Positions 10,619 to 18,152 of a DNA stretch of 64,000 bases are shown piece after piece. Under the pieces are notes generated by a model. That model saw only the letters and a list, made by a program, of their open reading frames with translations, ran no database searches and was not told the origin of the DNA. Where the stretch lies: positions 4,070,605 through 4,134,604 of the forward strand of contig NZ_AP025144.1 of assembly GCF_019977755.1 (NCBI RefSeq), in the 5' to 3' direction. Source of the stretch: Vibrio penaeicida. Its GTDB lineage: Bacteria; Pseudomonadota; Gammaproteobacteria; Enterobacterales; Vibrionaceae. A program made the position numbers and the translations under genes. How positions within the stretch are numbered: position 1 is the stretch's first letter; every line of letters starts with the position of its first letter.

Positions 10619-11419
10619 CTAAGTCGAACTTTCCAGAAACGCCAATACTTGCTGCCCTGCATCTTCACCGGACGTACTGGATGGCAGAACCAAATGACGT
10701 TTTAATTCGTTGCCGCCAAGTAACCCAGCCAACATGCCACCAATGCCTTTCTTGCGGCGATCCACTTCAAACCACAGCTTTAATTCACCTTCGTCACGAT
10801 ACGCCACAATTTCCAGCTCTCGCCAGCGTCCATGGTAAGGTCCCGTGGTCGGAACAAATTCAAACTCTTGCACAAATGGAAGTTCAAACCCTTTGGCTTC
10901 TTCACACTCAACCTGACGAATACGCAAGCCCTGTTCTTCTAATGCCGTAAATATGCCATCCATTAACGGATCTGGACGGACGGTCAATACATCTTTGTCT
11001 GTTGGATCAATCGCCATAGATATGTCCAACCCTGTTTCCAACCACACTTTGGCATCACCGATGGTTACAGGCGTATTCCATGGAATAGGCAGCTCTACAT
11101 CAAACGTACGTTCTTCACCGGGTTCAATGGTAAAAGCGTAAGGCAACTGCCATGAAGCCAACGCGTATTTCACGTTTTGCTTCTTGGTTTGCATCCCTTC
11201 TTGCACGTGGCTTTTGTCGTTGTCTGCGGGTACTTCACGTACGTATCGACAACAAAGCTTCAAATCGATGTTATCGATCTCTTGCGCAGAAGAACCACCA
11301 TACACGTGGATTTTAATGCTGACATTCTGCCCCGGAATCAGCACTTCCTGCTGAAGAATAGAATCTACTTTGGCGCTACCAATACCAAAGCTGGCTAAGG
11401 TTTTCTTTAAAAAAGACAT
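10619..11419 (-). CDS. Spo0M-like sporulation-control/arrestin-fold protein
   Basis: The 266-residue protein belongs to the Spo0M (SpoOM) family, cytoplasmic arrestin-like beta-sandwich proteins: the N-terminus SFLKKTLASFGIGSAKVD, the segment GQNVSIKIHVYGGSSAQEID and FDVELPIPWNTPVTIGDAKVWLETGLDI are characteristic (quoted only in part). The start ATG at 11419 has a GAGGAG site six bases upstream; a TTG two codons earlier is less likely. Non-sporulating Vibrio carry this family widely, and its function there is unknown. Codon use and context do not suggest recent transfer. Confidence 0.85.
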   Translation of the reverse strand: MSFLKKTLASFGIGSAKVDSILQQEVLIPGQNVSIKIHVYGGSSAQEIDNIDLKLCCRYVREVPADNDKSHVQEGMQTKKQNVKYALASWQLPYAFTIEPGEERTFDVELPIPWNTPVTIGDAKVWLETGLDISMAIDPTDKDVLTVRPDPLMDGIFTALEEQGLRIRQVECEEAKGFELPFVQEFEFVPTTGPYHGRWRELEIVAYRDEGELKLWFEVDRRKKGIGGMLAGLLGGNELKRHLVLPSSTSGEDAGQQVLAFLESST

Positions 11420-11453
11420 GAACAACTCCTCTGGTTAGGTTCTTCCTTTGCTT

Positions 11454-11719
11454 TATACTCAAGTGACCTCAAGATGTAGGATTCAGAGCTTCATATACTG
11501 TTTCAGTTCAAGGAAAAGAATGCAGTGGAATGACGAGTCCTTTCCAAATTCTTTGACAAAGAAATGAGACAGTATATGAGCTCCCAAGGGCGAGTTTAAC
11601 TGGCTTTCATCCTGCGTTACCGATTATCGATTTAGAACCACTAGATCTTCAAATCGGTGCCTTGTCTAAAAGCCAGTTAATTCTCGCTGAACCTAGCACC
11701 TTGATGTCACTTGAGTATA
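11454..11719. repeat. 266-bp palindromic MITE-like repeat
   Basis: The two ends are 20-bp inverted repeats with one mismatch (starting TATACTCAAGTGACCTCAAG at the left, ending in its complement at 11719). Inside are further nested inverted pairs: CATATACTGT near 11493 against ACAGTATATG near 11572, and AACTGGCTTT near 11599 against AAAGCCAGTT near 11670. It has no open frame of its own and starts 34 bp upstream of the Spo0M-like gene. From memory, elements with these ends occur in many copies between genes in several Vibrio genomes; I cannot confirm the copy number here. Confidence 0.8.
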
Positions 11720-11868
11720 TAAGGTGATGATTAGCAGAAGAAAGTTCCGATTATTTTCTATACATATCCTGTACGGCGGACTTGTGCAACATTCATACGA
11801 GAGACTCACTAAAAAATGAGCAAAAAACCAGCATTTTGTTCGCACATATTTTGAATAAATGCTAATCT

Positions 11869-11898
11869 TTGAGCCGGATATGACTTCATATCTATACT
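11869..11898 (+). promoter_or_regulatory. Candidate sigma-70 promoter for a short transcription unit
   Basis: TTGAGC and TATACT are separated by 18 bp. A strong terminator lies 270 bp downstream, so a transcript of about 300 nt can be predicted that holds only the small frame at 12000. The rest of 11720-11999 shows nothing else I can name. Confidence 0.45.
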
Positions 11899-11999
11899 CC
11901 TGATTTTCTATAGGATTGGCGCTCGCCAGAAGAGATTTTTCTCATAGTGAATCAGGCCATATGATTGGCAAAGGATGTGCCTGACTGTTAGGTAAACGA

Positions 12000-12167
12000 A
12001 TGCGCCCAACACCTGTCAGGTTTTCGCACACACACCGTAGTGCGTCTCGACGTCGTTCAGGTTTTGCTTCAGCTCCAGTCTGCAGCAAACCAGCTCCACA
12101 GGTAAACTTAGTTGTTAAAACAGCTCTTGAGAGCCAAAAAGACAAGAAAGTAACCCAAGCGGCTTAA
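12000..12167 (+). CDS. Possible small basic protein, 55 residues
   Basis: An ATG-to-TAA frame of 55 codons lies between a sigma-70-like promoter (11869-11898) and a strong terminator (12169-12200), and its stop codon touches the terminator stem. The product starts MRPTPVRFSHTHRSASRRRS and is very rich in Arg, Lys, Ser and Ala, with a lysine-rich tail. The upstream sequence GTTAGGTAA is only a weak ribosome-binding site. I recognise no family. It could be a true small protein (the base composition at third positions looks coding) or a chance frame in a small regulatory RNA or in the leader of yihD. Confidence 0.4.
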   Translation: MRPTPVRFSHTHRSASRRRSGFASAPVCSKPAPQVNLVVKTALESQKDKKVTQAA

Positions 12168-12168
12168 T

Positions 12169-12200
12169 AAAAAGCGCGGTCTCAGACTGCGCTTTTTTAT
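12169..12200 (+). terminator. Rho-independent terminator
   Basis: A 12-bp stem (AAAGCGCGGTCT against AGACTGCGCTTT, one G-T pair) with a one-base gap is followed by a T run. It ends whatever is transcribed from 11.9 kb and isolates yihD. Confidence 0.85.
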
Positions 12201-12257
12201 TTCAACAGATTTTGTTAACGTACAAAAAATATCACTATGAAATTTGTGGAGAAAGAT

Positions 12258-12521
12258 ATGAAATGTCATCGCATCAATGAGTTAATCGAGCTCATGCATC
12301 CAGAATGGCAAAAAGAGTCAGATCTCAACTTAATGGCATTCATCCAAAAGTTATCTCAAGAAGCAGGATATGAAGGCAAACTTGAAGATTTGACCGATGA
12401 TGTGCTGATCTACCATTTAAAAATGCGAAACAGTCAAAAAGACGACATGATTCCAGGGTTAGCTAAAGATCAAGAAGACGATTTCAAGACAGCACTTCTA
12501 AAAGCTCGCGGTATTCTTTAA
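12258..12521 (+). CDS. yihD: YihD family protein (DUF1040)
   Basis: The 87-residue product from the ATG at 12258 ([18 protein letters not shown]) matches E. coli YihD along its whole length, including [13 protein letters not shown] and a tail of the type [22 protein letters not shown] ribosome-binding site supports this start over an in-frame ATG at 12237. The function of YihD is unknown. In E. coli it stands next to the srkA-dsbA-yihG group, and here that order is kept except that ccoG is inserted between yihD and srkA. Confidence 0.9.
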   Translation: MKCHRINELIELMHPEWQKESDLNLMAFIQKLSQEAGYEGKLEDLTDDVLIYHLKMRNSQKDDMIPGLAKDQEDDFKTALLKARGIL

Positions 12522-12550
12522 TTCCAACCGTATTTCAACTCTCTTTCCTT

Positions 12551-12573
12551 AAAGCGGCGTTTCTGCCGCTTTT
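12551..12573 (+). terminator. Terminator after yihD
   Basis: Stem AAAGCGGC / GCCGCTTT with a GTTTCT-like loop and a short T run. Confidence 0.8.
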
Positions 12574-12622
12574 GTGTATGCCTATTTTTTTGCTCAACTG
12601 TTACTAAGAAAGTTATTAAACC

Positions 12623-12664
12623 TTGATACCCATAAAAAAATAAATGTTTTATAAACAGTATAAT
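12623..12664 (+). promoter_or_regulatory. FNR-type promoter of ccoG
   Basis: TTGATACCCATAAA at 12623-12636 matches the FNR/Anr site TTGAT-N4-ATCAA at nine of ten positions. A perfect TATAAT lies at 12659-12664. The start expected about seven bases later puts the site centre at -41.5, the class II activator position, and there is no -35 box. The remaining 190 bp before ccoG show no other signal. Confidence 0.55.
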
Positions 12665-12858
12665 CCTTAGGCAATTCGAGCTGTGTCTTGCTCTTTGTAT
12701 GTGTAGTTAAACAGAGTGTCGTGCTCTCTTCACACACAAACCTTCTTACGATCGACTTCCTCGTGTGAGATCTGGCAAGACAACTAGAATAAAAAAAGCA
12801 ATGTCGAAGAGTGAAGGCAAAAGAACCTTCACCTCAAACGCCCAAGAAGGACACCTGT

Positions 12859-14277
12859 ATGAGTCAGGACAAAATCGAAGTTAAAGATGTGACTCCGAAA
12901 ACCTATAACCCTAAAACACATAAGGGTAAAAGAGACCGTTTTAACCCGAACAATCAAATCTATGTGCGAGAAAGTAAAGGAACCTACCAAAAACTCCGTC
13001 GATATGGTGGTTGGTTTCTATTGCTGATGTTTGGTCTAACGCCTTGGATACCCTACGGCGATCGTCAGGCGATATTGCTGGATTTAGGGAATCAGCAGTT
13101 TAATTTCTTCGGCACAACCTTGTTCCCTCAAGATCTTACGCTCCTTGCCTTGTTGTTTATGATCGCCGCCTTTGGGCTGTTCTTCCTCACCACATTTTTA
13201 GGGCGAGTTTGGTGCGGTTACCTTTGCCCTCAAACCGTTTGGACATTTATGTACATATGGTTTGAAGAGAAGTTAGAAGGCGCCGCCAATAAACGGCGAA
13301 AGCAAGACAGCGGAAAAATGAACTCGAACCTTCTGCTTCGCAAAGCCCTTAAGCACATAGCATGGTGGTTTATAGCCCTCGTTACCGGCTTTACCTTTGT
13401 AGGGTATTTTGTGCCTGTCAAAGATTTGGTTATCGACTTTTTTACGTTTAACGCCAGCTTTTGGCCTGTGTTTTGGGTCGTGTTTTTTGCCGCTTGTACC
13501 TATGGTAATGCAGGGTGGATGCGCTCAATTATGTGTATTCATATGTGCCCTTACTCTCGCTTCCAATCTGCGATGTTCGATAAAGATACCTACATCGTTG
13601 GTTACGACGTAGAACGAGGAGAAACACGTGGCGGTCGCTCTCGAAAAGCCGACCCGAAACAGCTAGGGTTGGGGGATTGCATTGATTGCGACCTATGTGT
13701 TCAGGTTTGCCCGACTGGTATCGATATCCGTGATGGCTTGCAATACGAATGCATCAACTGTGGCGCTTGTATTGACGCCTGTGACAAAACCATGGACCGC
13801 ATGGGGTATGAAAAAGGGCTCATCAGTTACACCACCGAACATCGACTATCAGGCAAGCACACCAACATCATGCGACCGAAATTACTCGGCTATGGCGTGG
13901 TAATGTTACTCATGACGGGGCTTTTTCTATTCCAAGTAGTGAGTGTTGAACCCATGGGGTTATCGGTCTTACGCGATAGAAACCAGCTGTTCAGAATGAA
14001 TAATGAAGGGCTCGTAGAAAACACGTACACCCTTAAAATCATCAACAAAACTCAAGAACGGCAGGAATACCATCTCAACGTGAGCGGGATTAGCGATGTT
14101 ACTTGGTATGGTTCTCAAACCGTGCAGGTTAGCCCGGGTGAAGTGCTTAACTTTCCTTTAAGCCTTGGTGCTGATCCTGACAAACTTCGCTCTCCCATCT
14201 CAAAGATTCAGTTTATACTCACCGACAGTGACCAATTTACTGTCGAAGTCGAAAGCCGATTTATTAAGAAGCTATAG
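12859..14277 (+). CDS. ccoG: Cytochrome c oxidase accessory protein CcoG (RdxA/FixG)
   Basis: CcoG is an inner-membrane iron-sulfur protein that supplies copper to the cbb3 oxidase. The 472-residue protein has several membrane helices (from about residue 45), the VWCGYLCPQTVW motif in a loop, a double 4Fe-4S ferredoxin domain (CIDCDLCVQVCP and CINCGACIDACDKTMDRMGY), and a C-terminal periplasmic immunoglobulin-like FixG domain. The start at 12859 (MSQDKIEVKDV) has an AAGAAGGA site; the in-frame GTG at 12811 is less likely. The cbb3 structural genes are not in this window; the FNR-like promoter fits micro-oxic expression. Confidence 0.94.
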   Translation: MSQDKIEVKDVTPKTYNPKTHKGKRDRFNPNNQIYVRESKGTYQKLRRYGGWFLLLMFGLTPWIPYGDRQAILLDLGNQQFNFFGTTLFPQDLTLLALLFMIAAFGLFFLTTFLGRVWCGYLCPQTVWTFMYIWFEEKLEGAANKRRKQDSGKMNSNLLLRKALKHIAWWFIALVTGFTFVGYFVPVKDLVIDFFTFNASFWPVFWVVFFAACTYGNAGWMRSIMCIHMCPYSRFQSAMFDKDTYIVGYDVERGETRGGRSRKADPKQLGLGDCIDCDLCVQVCPTGIDIRDGLQYECINCGACIDACDKTMDRMGYEKGLISYTTEHRLSGKHTNIMRPKLLGYGVVMLLMTGLFLFQVVSVEPMGLSVLRDRNQLFRMNNEGLVENTYTLKIINKTQERQEYHLNVSGISDVTWYGSQTVQVSPGEVLNFPLSLGADPDKLRSPISKIQFILTDSDQFTVEVESRFIKKL

Positions 14278-14296
14278 ACTCTTCTCAAGATGGAAT

Positions 14297-14320
14297 AAGG
14301 CGCAGTAATGCGCCTTTTTT
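14297..14320 (+). terminator. Terminator between ccoG and srkA
   Basis: Stem AAGGCGCA / TGCGCCTT with a GTAA loop and a run of T. It ends five bases before the srkA start, so it also covers the place where the srkA ribosome-binding site should be. Confidence 0.85.
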
Positions 14321-14325
14321 AATGT

Positions 14326-15312
14326 ATGTCTGATAATGCCTTTAACTTTGAAGCTCTGACTCCCGACTTCATGTGGTACGCGCTGGAAAGCATCGGAGTC
14401 CGCGCGGAATCGGGGTTACTTGCCCTAAACAGCTATGAAAACCGAGTCTATCAATTCGCAGACGAAGACAAGCGACGCTATGTGGTTAAGTTCTACAGAC
14501 CATCGCGCTGGAGCAAGGCTCAAATCCAAGAAGAACATGATTTTGCTTTAGAATTACTGGAACAAGACATACCTCTTGCCCCTCCTTTGGTGATCAATGG
14601 TCAAACATTGCATGAGTATAATGGCTATCTATTCACGCTTTTTGATAGCGTAGGCGGGCGTCAATTCGAAGTCGATAACGATGAACAGTTGGAGTGGGTG
14701 GGTCGTTTTATGGGTCGAATTCACAAAGTTGCTCAAAGTAAGACATTTCAACATCGTCCTACTTTAGGTTTTGAAGAATACCTTTATCAACCTCGTGCAC
14801 TATTACAGCAATCGAACCTGATACCCATGCATTTGGAAAAAAGCTTTTTCAACGACTTAGACATGCTTATTGAGCGAATCGAGTCGCATTGGGTTTCTGG
14901 TGCAGCCATACAGCGATTGCATGGAGATTGCCATCCAGGGAACATTCTTTGGCGAGATGGACCGATGTTTGTCGACTTAGATGATGCGCGAAATGGTCCT
15001 GCCGTTCAGGACTTATGGATGCTACTCAATGGTGAACGCCACGATAAATTGGCTCAATTGGATATCATTCTTGAGGGTTATGAAGAATTCTGTAACTTTA
15101 ATCACAATGAATTGAAACTAATTGAGCCATTGCGCGGTCTACGAATGGTACATTACATGGCTTGGTTAGCTAAGCGATGGCAAGATCCCGCCTTTCCCGT
15201 TGCATTCCCTTGGTTTAGCGACGCAAAGTACTGGGAAGGTCAAGTGCTTGCATTCAAGGAACAATTGGCGGCTTTAGAAGAAGCCCCGCTGACACTCACG
15301 CCTCAATGGTAA
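14326..15312 (+). CDS. srkA: Stress response kinase A (YihE/RdoA)
   Basis: SrkA is a Ser/Thr kinase of the aminoglycoside-phosphotransferase fold, linked in E. coli to the Cpx response and survival under stress. The 328-residue protein has the catalytic loop RLHGDCHPGNILW and the metal-binding FVDLDDARNGP, plus the start MSDNAFNFEALTPDFMWYAL typical of the family. As in E. coli it directly precedes dsbA (42 bp from its stop to the dsbA ATG), so the pair is probably co-transcribed. The start lies against the ccoG terminator and lacks a clear Shine-Dalgarno, which suggests either read-through or a leader-poor message. Confidence 0.94.
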   Translation: MSDNAFNFEALTPDFMWYALESIGVRAESGLLALNSYENRVYQFADEDKRRYVVKFYRPSRWSKAQIQEEHDFALELLEQDIPLAPPLVINGQTLHEYNGYLFTLFDSVGGRQFEVDNDEQLEWVGRFMGRIHKVAQSKTFQHRPTLGFEEYLYQPRALLQQSNLIPMHLEKSFFNDLDMLIERIESHWVSGAAIQRLHGDCHPGNILWRDGPMFVDLDDARNGPAVQDLWMLLNGERHDKLAQLDIILEGYEEFCNFNHNELKLIEPLRGLRMVHYMAWLAKRWQDPAFPVAFPWFSDAKYWEGQVLAFKEQLAALEEAPLTLTPQW

Positions 15313-15354
15313 GTTGTGCTGTGTCCAACACGGTTTTACACGGAGAATAACTAC

Positions 15355-15957
15355 ATGAAAAAACTTTTTGCACTGATTGCAACTGTGCTTATCAGCGTTT
15401 CAGCCCATGCAGCAAAATTCAGTGAAGGTGAACACTACAAAGTTCTGGATCTTCCTGCGTCTTCTTCCCCAACAGTAACAGAGTTTTTCTCGTTCTACTG
15501 TCCGCACTGTAATTCATTCGAACCCGTTGTTCAGCAACTTAAAAAGCAACTGCCAGACAACGCGAAACTGGTTAAAGTGCACGTTTCTTTCATGGGCGGC
15601 AACATGGGCGTGCCAATGAGTAAAGCCTATGCGGCAATGGTGGCACTGAAAGCAGAAGATAAAATGGTTCCGGTTATGTTCAATCGCATCCACAACCTGC
15701 AAAAGGCACCAAAGAACGAAGAAGAATTGCGTCAAATCTTCCTAGATGAAGGTATTGATGCCAAGGCATTCGATTCTGCATACAAAGGTTTTGCTGTGGA
15801 CTCTATGGTTCGTCGATTCGATAAGCAATTCCAAAACAGCGGTCTACGCGGTGTTCCTGCCATTGTTGTGAACAACAAATACCTCGTACAAGCACCATCA
15901 ATTAAATCAATGGATGAGTACTTCGAGCTGGTTAATTTCCTATTGAAGCTCAAGTAA
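15355..15957 (+). CDS. dsbA: Thiol:disulfide interchange protein DsbA
   Basis: DsbA is the periplasmic oxidase that makes disulfide bonds in exported proteins. The 200-residue protein begins with a signal peptide ([19 protein letters not shown], cleavage after AHA), then the thioredoxin-fold active site FYCPHCNSF (CPHC) and the cis-proline loop GVPAIVVN. The ATG at 15355 is preceded by GGAGAA; the upstream in-frame start at 15316 would ruin the signal peptide. It is followed by a strong terminator. Confidence 0.97.
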   Translation: MKKLFALIATVLISVSAHAAKFSEGEHYKVLDLPASSSPTVTEFFSFYCPHCNSFEPVVQQLKKQLPDNAKLVKVHVSFMGGNMGVPMSKAYAAMVALKAEDKMVPVMFNRIHNLQKAPKNEEELRQIFLDEGIDAKAFDSAYKGFAVDSMVRRFDKQFQNSGLRGVPAIVVNNKYLVQAPSIKSMDEYFELVNFLLKLK

Positions 15958-15975
15958 ATCACATTGAATAGTCAT

Positions 15976-16002
15976 TAAAAAAGGAGCCTTTGGCTCCTTT
16001 TT
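15976..16002. terminator. Terminator after dsbA
   Basis: AAAAAAGGAGCC-TTT-GGCTCCTTTTTT; symmetrical, so it can also serve the convergent yihG. Confidence 0.92.
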
Positions 16003-16031
16003 TATTCTTAATCAGTTAGTTAGAGCTAGGT

Positions 16032-16916
16032 CTATTTACCTTGATAAATATTCCTCAGTACTTCATCTTTATCTCGCCAAATATTCCCAAGCCATTGCTG
16101 AAACTGCCTCTTATAAGGCTTGTCGTTAAAGTAGTCGCCCTTCACCTCTTCTGTCATCGGTATCAAACGAATACGCACCTCAATTCTCTTCATTTTTCCC
16201 ATTAGCATGTCTTTAAACGGGGTATCTATATTGTCTGGGTACGCCAACGTAACATCAATAATATGATCAAATTGTTCGCCCATCGCCGCTAGGGTATAAG
16301 CTATCCCACCCGATTTTGGGGACAATAAATGCTGATAAGGCGCGCTGGATTTTTTCTGCTTTTCAGAAGTATAACGCGTGCCTTCGACATAATTGACAAC
16401 TGTGGTGGGCAGGTGTCTGAATTTTTCGCATGAGCGACGCGTAGTCGCCAAGTCCTGTCCACGCTTTTCAGGGTGCCTAATTAAGTACTCCCTTGAATAA
16501 CGACGCATAAATGGCATATCCAGCGCCCAACAAGCCATACCAACGAAAGGGACGTATAAAAGTTGCTGTTTTAGAAAAAATTTAGGCATGGGTATGCGGT
16601 CTTTAAAAACAGAACAAAGAACAACGATATCTGTCCAGCTGAGATGATTGCTAATCATCAAGTACCAGCCCTCTTTTTTTAGTCCTTCTCCCCCTTCAAT
16701 ACGCCACTCTATTCGGTTAGAGATAATCAAAATGAGCCCATTAAGGGTGGCCCAAAGCCACATAAAAAAGTTGGCACCACGAGTAACATGCGTTTTTAGT
16801 TTTTGTCCCGGAACGAGAAACTTAACCAATGCGAGTAAGACGATTGGAATGGAGCACAAAGCAGAAGTCAGGATGACGAGTGTGACGTTGAGAATAAGAA
16901 GAAAATAACCAAACAT
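16032..16916 (-). CDS. yihG: YihG, 1-acyl-glycerol-3-phosphate acyltransferase family
   Basis: The 294-residue inner-membrane protein belongs to the PlsC acyltransferase superfamily: SNHLSWTDI (HxxxxD catalytic motif, about residue 92) and VNYVEGTRYT (EGTR motif) are intact, with hydrophobic segments at the N-terminus (about residues 5-30 and 48-65). E. coli YihG makes phosphatidic acid with a preference that differs from PlsC. Synteny with srkA and dsbA supports the assignment. It is convergent with dsbA and divergent from the DUF2860 gene. Confidence 0.9.
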   Translation of the reverse strand: MFGYFLLILNVTLVILTSALCSIPIVLLALVKFLVPGQKLKTHVTRGANFFMWLWATLNGLILIISNRIEWRIEGGEGLKKEGWYLMISNHLSWTDIVVLCSVFKDRIPMPKFFLKQQLLYVPFVGMACWALDMPFMRRYSREYLIRHPEKRGQDLATTRRSCEKFRHLPTTVVNYVEGTRYTSEKQKKSSAPYQHLLSPKSGGIAYTLAAMGEQFDHIIDVTLAYPDNIDTPFKDMLMGKMKRIEVRIRLIPMTEEVKGDYFNDKPYKRQFQQWLGNIWRDKDEVLRNIYQGK

Positions 16917-17116
16917 AGCGTTATAAGTATCGAAAATAAGCCCACGTTAAAAATGGTGCATTATTGTACTGCGCTGTCATCTTAATGTAATCCATTTATT
17001 TAATGGTCTGATTTGTCGAGTTTTTCGTATAACGTTATAGATTAATGGATGAAGTACCACTTAATATGACATTCTGTACTCTCGCTCAAAATCAGTATTC
17101 GGATAAAGGAATTATC

Positions 17117-18091
17117 ATGGAACGAAAATCGTTAAGTGTTTTACTGTCTGCTTTGGTTGCTTCCTGTGGTGCTCAGGCAGAGCTCAGCGATAAGAATGGA
17201 TTCAGTGGCGAAGTCGCTATCAATGTTGGCTATACCAGTCAAACATCAAACATGAATACCGAAGCCAGCGCGCAGCGTACAAAGGGCGAAACCCCAACCG
17301 AGAGTAACGTCTTAATTGCGCCGTTAGGTAACCTGCAATACACGTTCGGCTCAAATAAGCAGCATCAGGTATTTTTCGGTACGTCTCGCGCCGATATTGC
17401 CATAGGTACCTTAGCGCTTGAGTTAGGCTACAAAAATGAATTGTCTTCTGGAATGACATGGAGCCTCGCGGCACTGCCGAGTGTCCTTCAATCCGAAATA
17501 TGGCAAGACCCTTATCAGCTCAACGGTAACCGCGCAGAAACCAAAGAGTTTGGTACGGCTTACCGCCTTCAATTGGAAAAGACGCCGTTGTTCGGTCTCA
17601 ATTTTGATCTCGCCTATGGGCAAATTAATATTGATAAAGAAACATCGGGATCGGAATTGGCGTCGGGTGCCGACAAACTGGATCGAAATGGTAAAGTACT
17701 GTATTCCAAAGTCGAGAAGTTTGTACCATTAAGTCGCACCACCTTTTTACTGCCTTCGCTCAAATACATCCAACGTGATGCCGATGGTTCAGCCATGCAA
17801 AATACTGGAATCGGTGCAGACTTAACCGCGATCATGGTTCGCGGTCAGCATCAATTCGTCACCACTGTTTCTTATCTCAACCGCAACTTTGACGACACAA
17901 ACCCTGTCTTCGATAAAACTCGAGATGATAATCAGCTCAAGCTTTTCTTAGCTTATGAATACGTGAACTTCATGGGTTGGGAAAACACGTCTTTGGTTGC
18001 TTTTGGTGGTTACGACTCCGTCACTTCAAATATTGATTTCTACGACAGCAGTAACTGGATTGTTGCTACTGGCTTGAACTACAGTTTTTAA
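17117..18091 (+). CDS. DUF2860 outer-membrane-like protein
   Basis: The 324-residue product starts MERKSLSVLLSALVASCGAQA, a signal peptide cleaved after AQA, and the body is a series of alternating hydrophobic strands ending in NYSF with a terminal Phe, the signature of an outer-membrane beta-barrel. It matches the DUF2860 family found mostly in Vibrionaceae. The ATG at 17117 has an AAAGGA site; an upstream start at 17045 would precede the signal peptide by 24 residues. Function unknown. The 200-bp divergent region shared with yihG must carry its promoter, which I could not pin down. Confidence 0.8.
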   Translation: MERKSLSVLLSALVASCGAQAELSDKNGFSGEVAINVGYTSQTSNMNTEASAQRTKGETPTESNVLIAPLGNLQYTFGSNKQHQVFFGTSRADIAIGTLALELGYKNELSSGMTWSLAALPSVLQSEIWQDPYQLNGNRAETKEFGTAYRLQLEKTPLFGLNFDLAYGQINIDKETSGSELASGADKLDRNGKVLYSKVEKFVPLSRTTFLLPSLKYIQRDADGSAMQNTGIGADLTAIMVRGQHQFVTTVSYLNRNFDDTNPVFDKTRDDNQLKLFLAYEYVNFMGWENTSLVAFGGYDSVTSNIDFYDSSNWIVATGLNYSF

Positions 18092-18124
18092 ACAGCGTAA
18101 GCAACCCAATAACGTATCGCTCAT

Positions 18125-18152
18125 CAATGCCAGCTCTTCGCTGGCATTTTTT
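18125..18152 (+). terminator. Terminator after the DUF2860 gene
   Basis: AATGCCAGC-TCTTC-GCTGGCATT followed by T5. The T run touches the stop codon of the convergent comM. Confidence 0.9.

Noticed and set aside
11942..12145. Minus-strand frame of 67 codons
   Set aside because: It lies antisense to the small plus-strand frame, has no ribosome-binding site and ignores the strand of the promoter and terminator.
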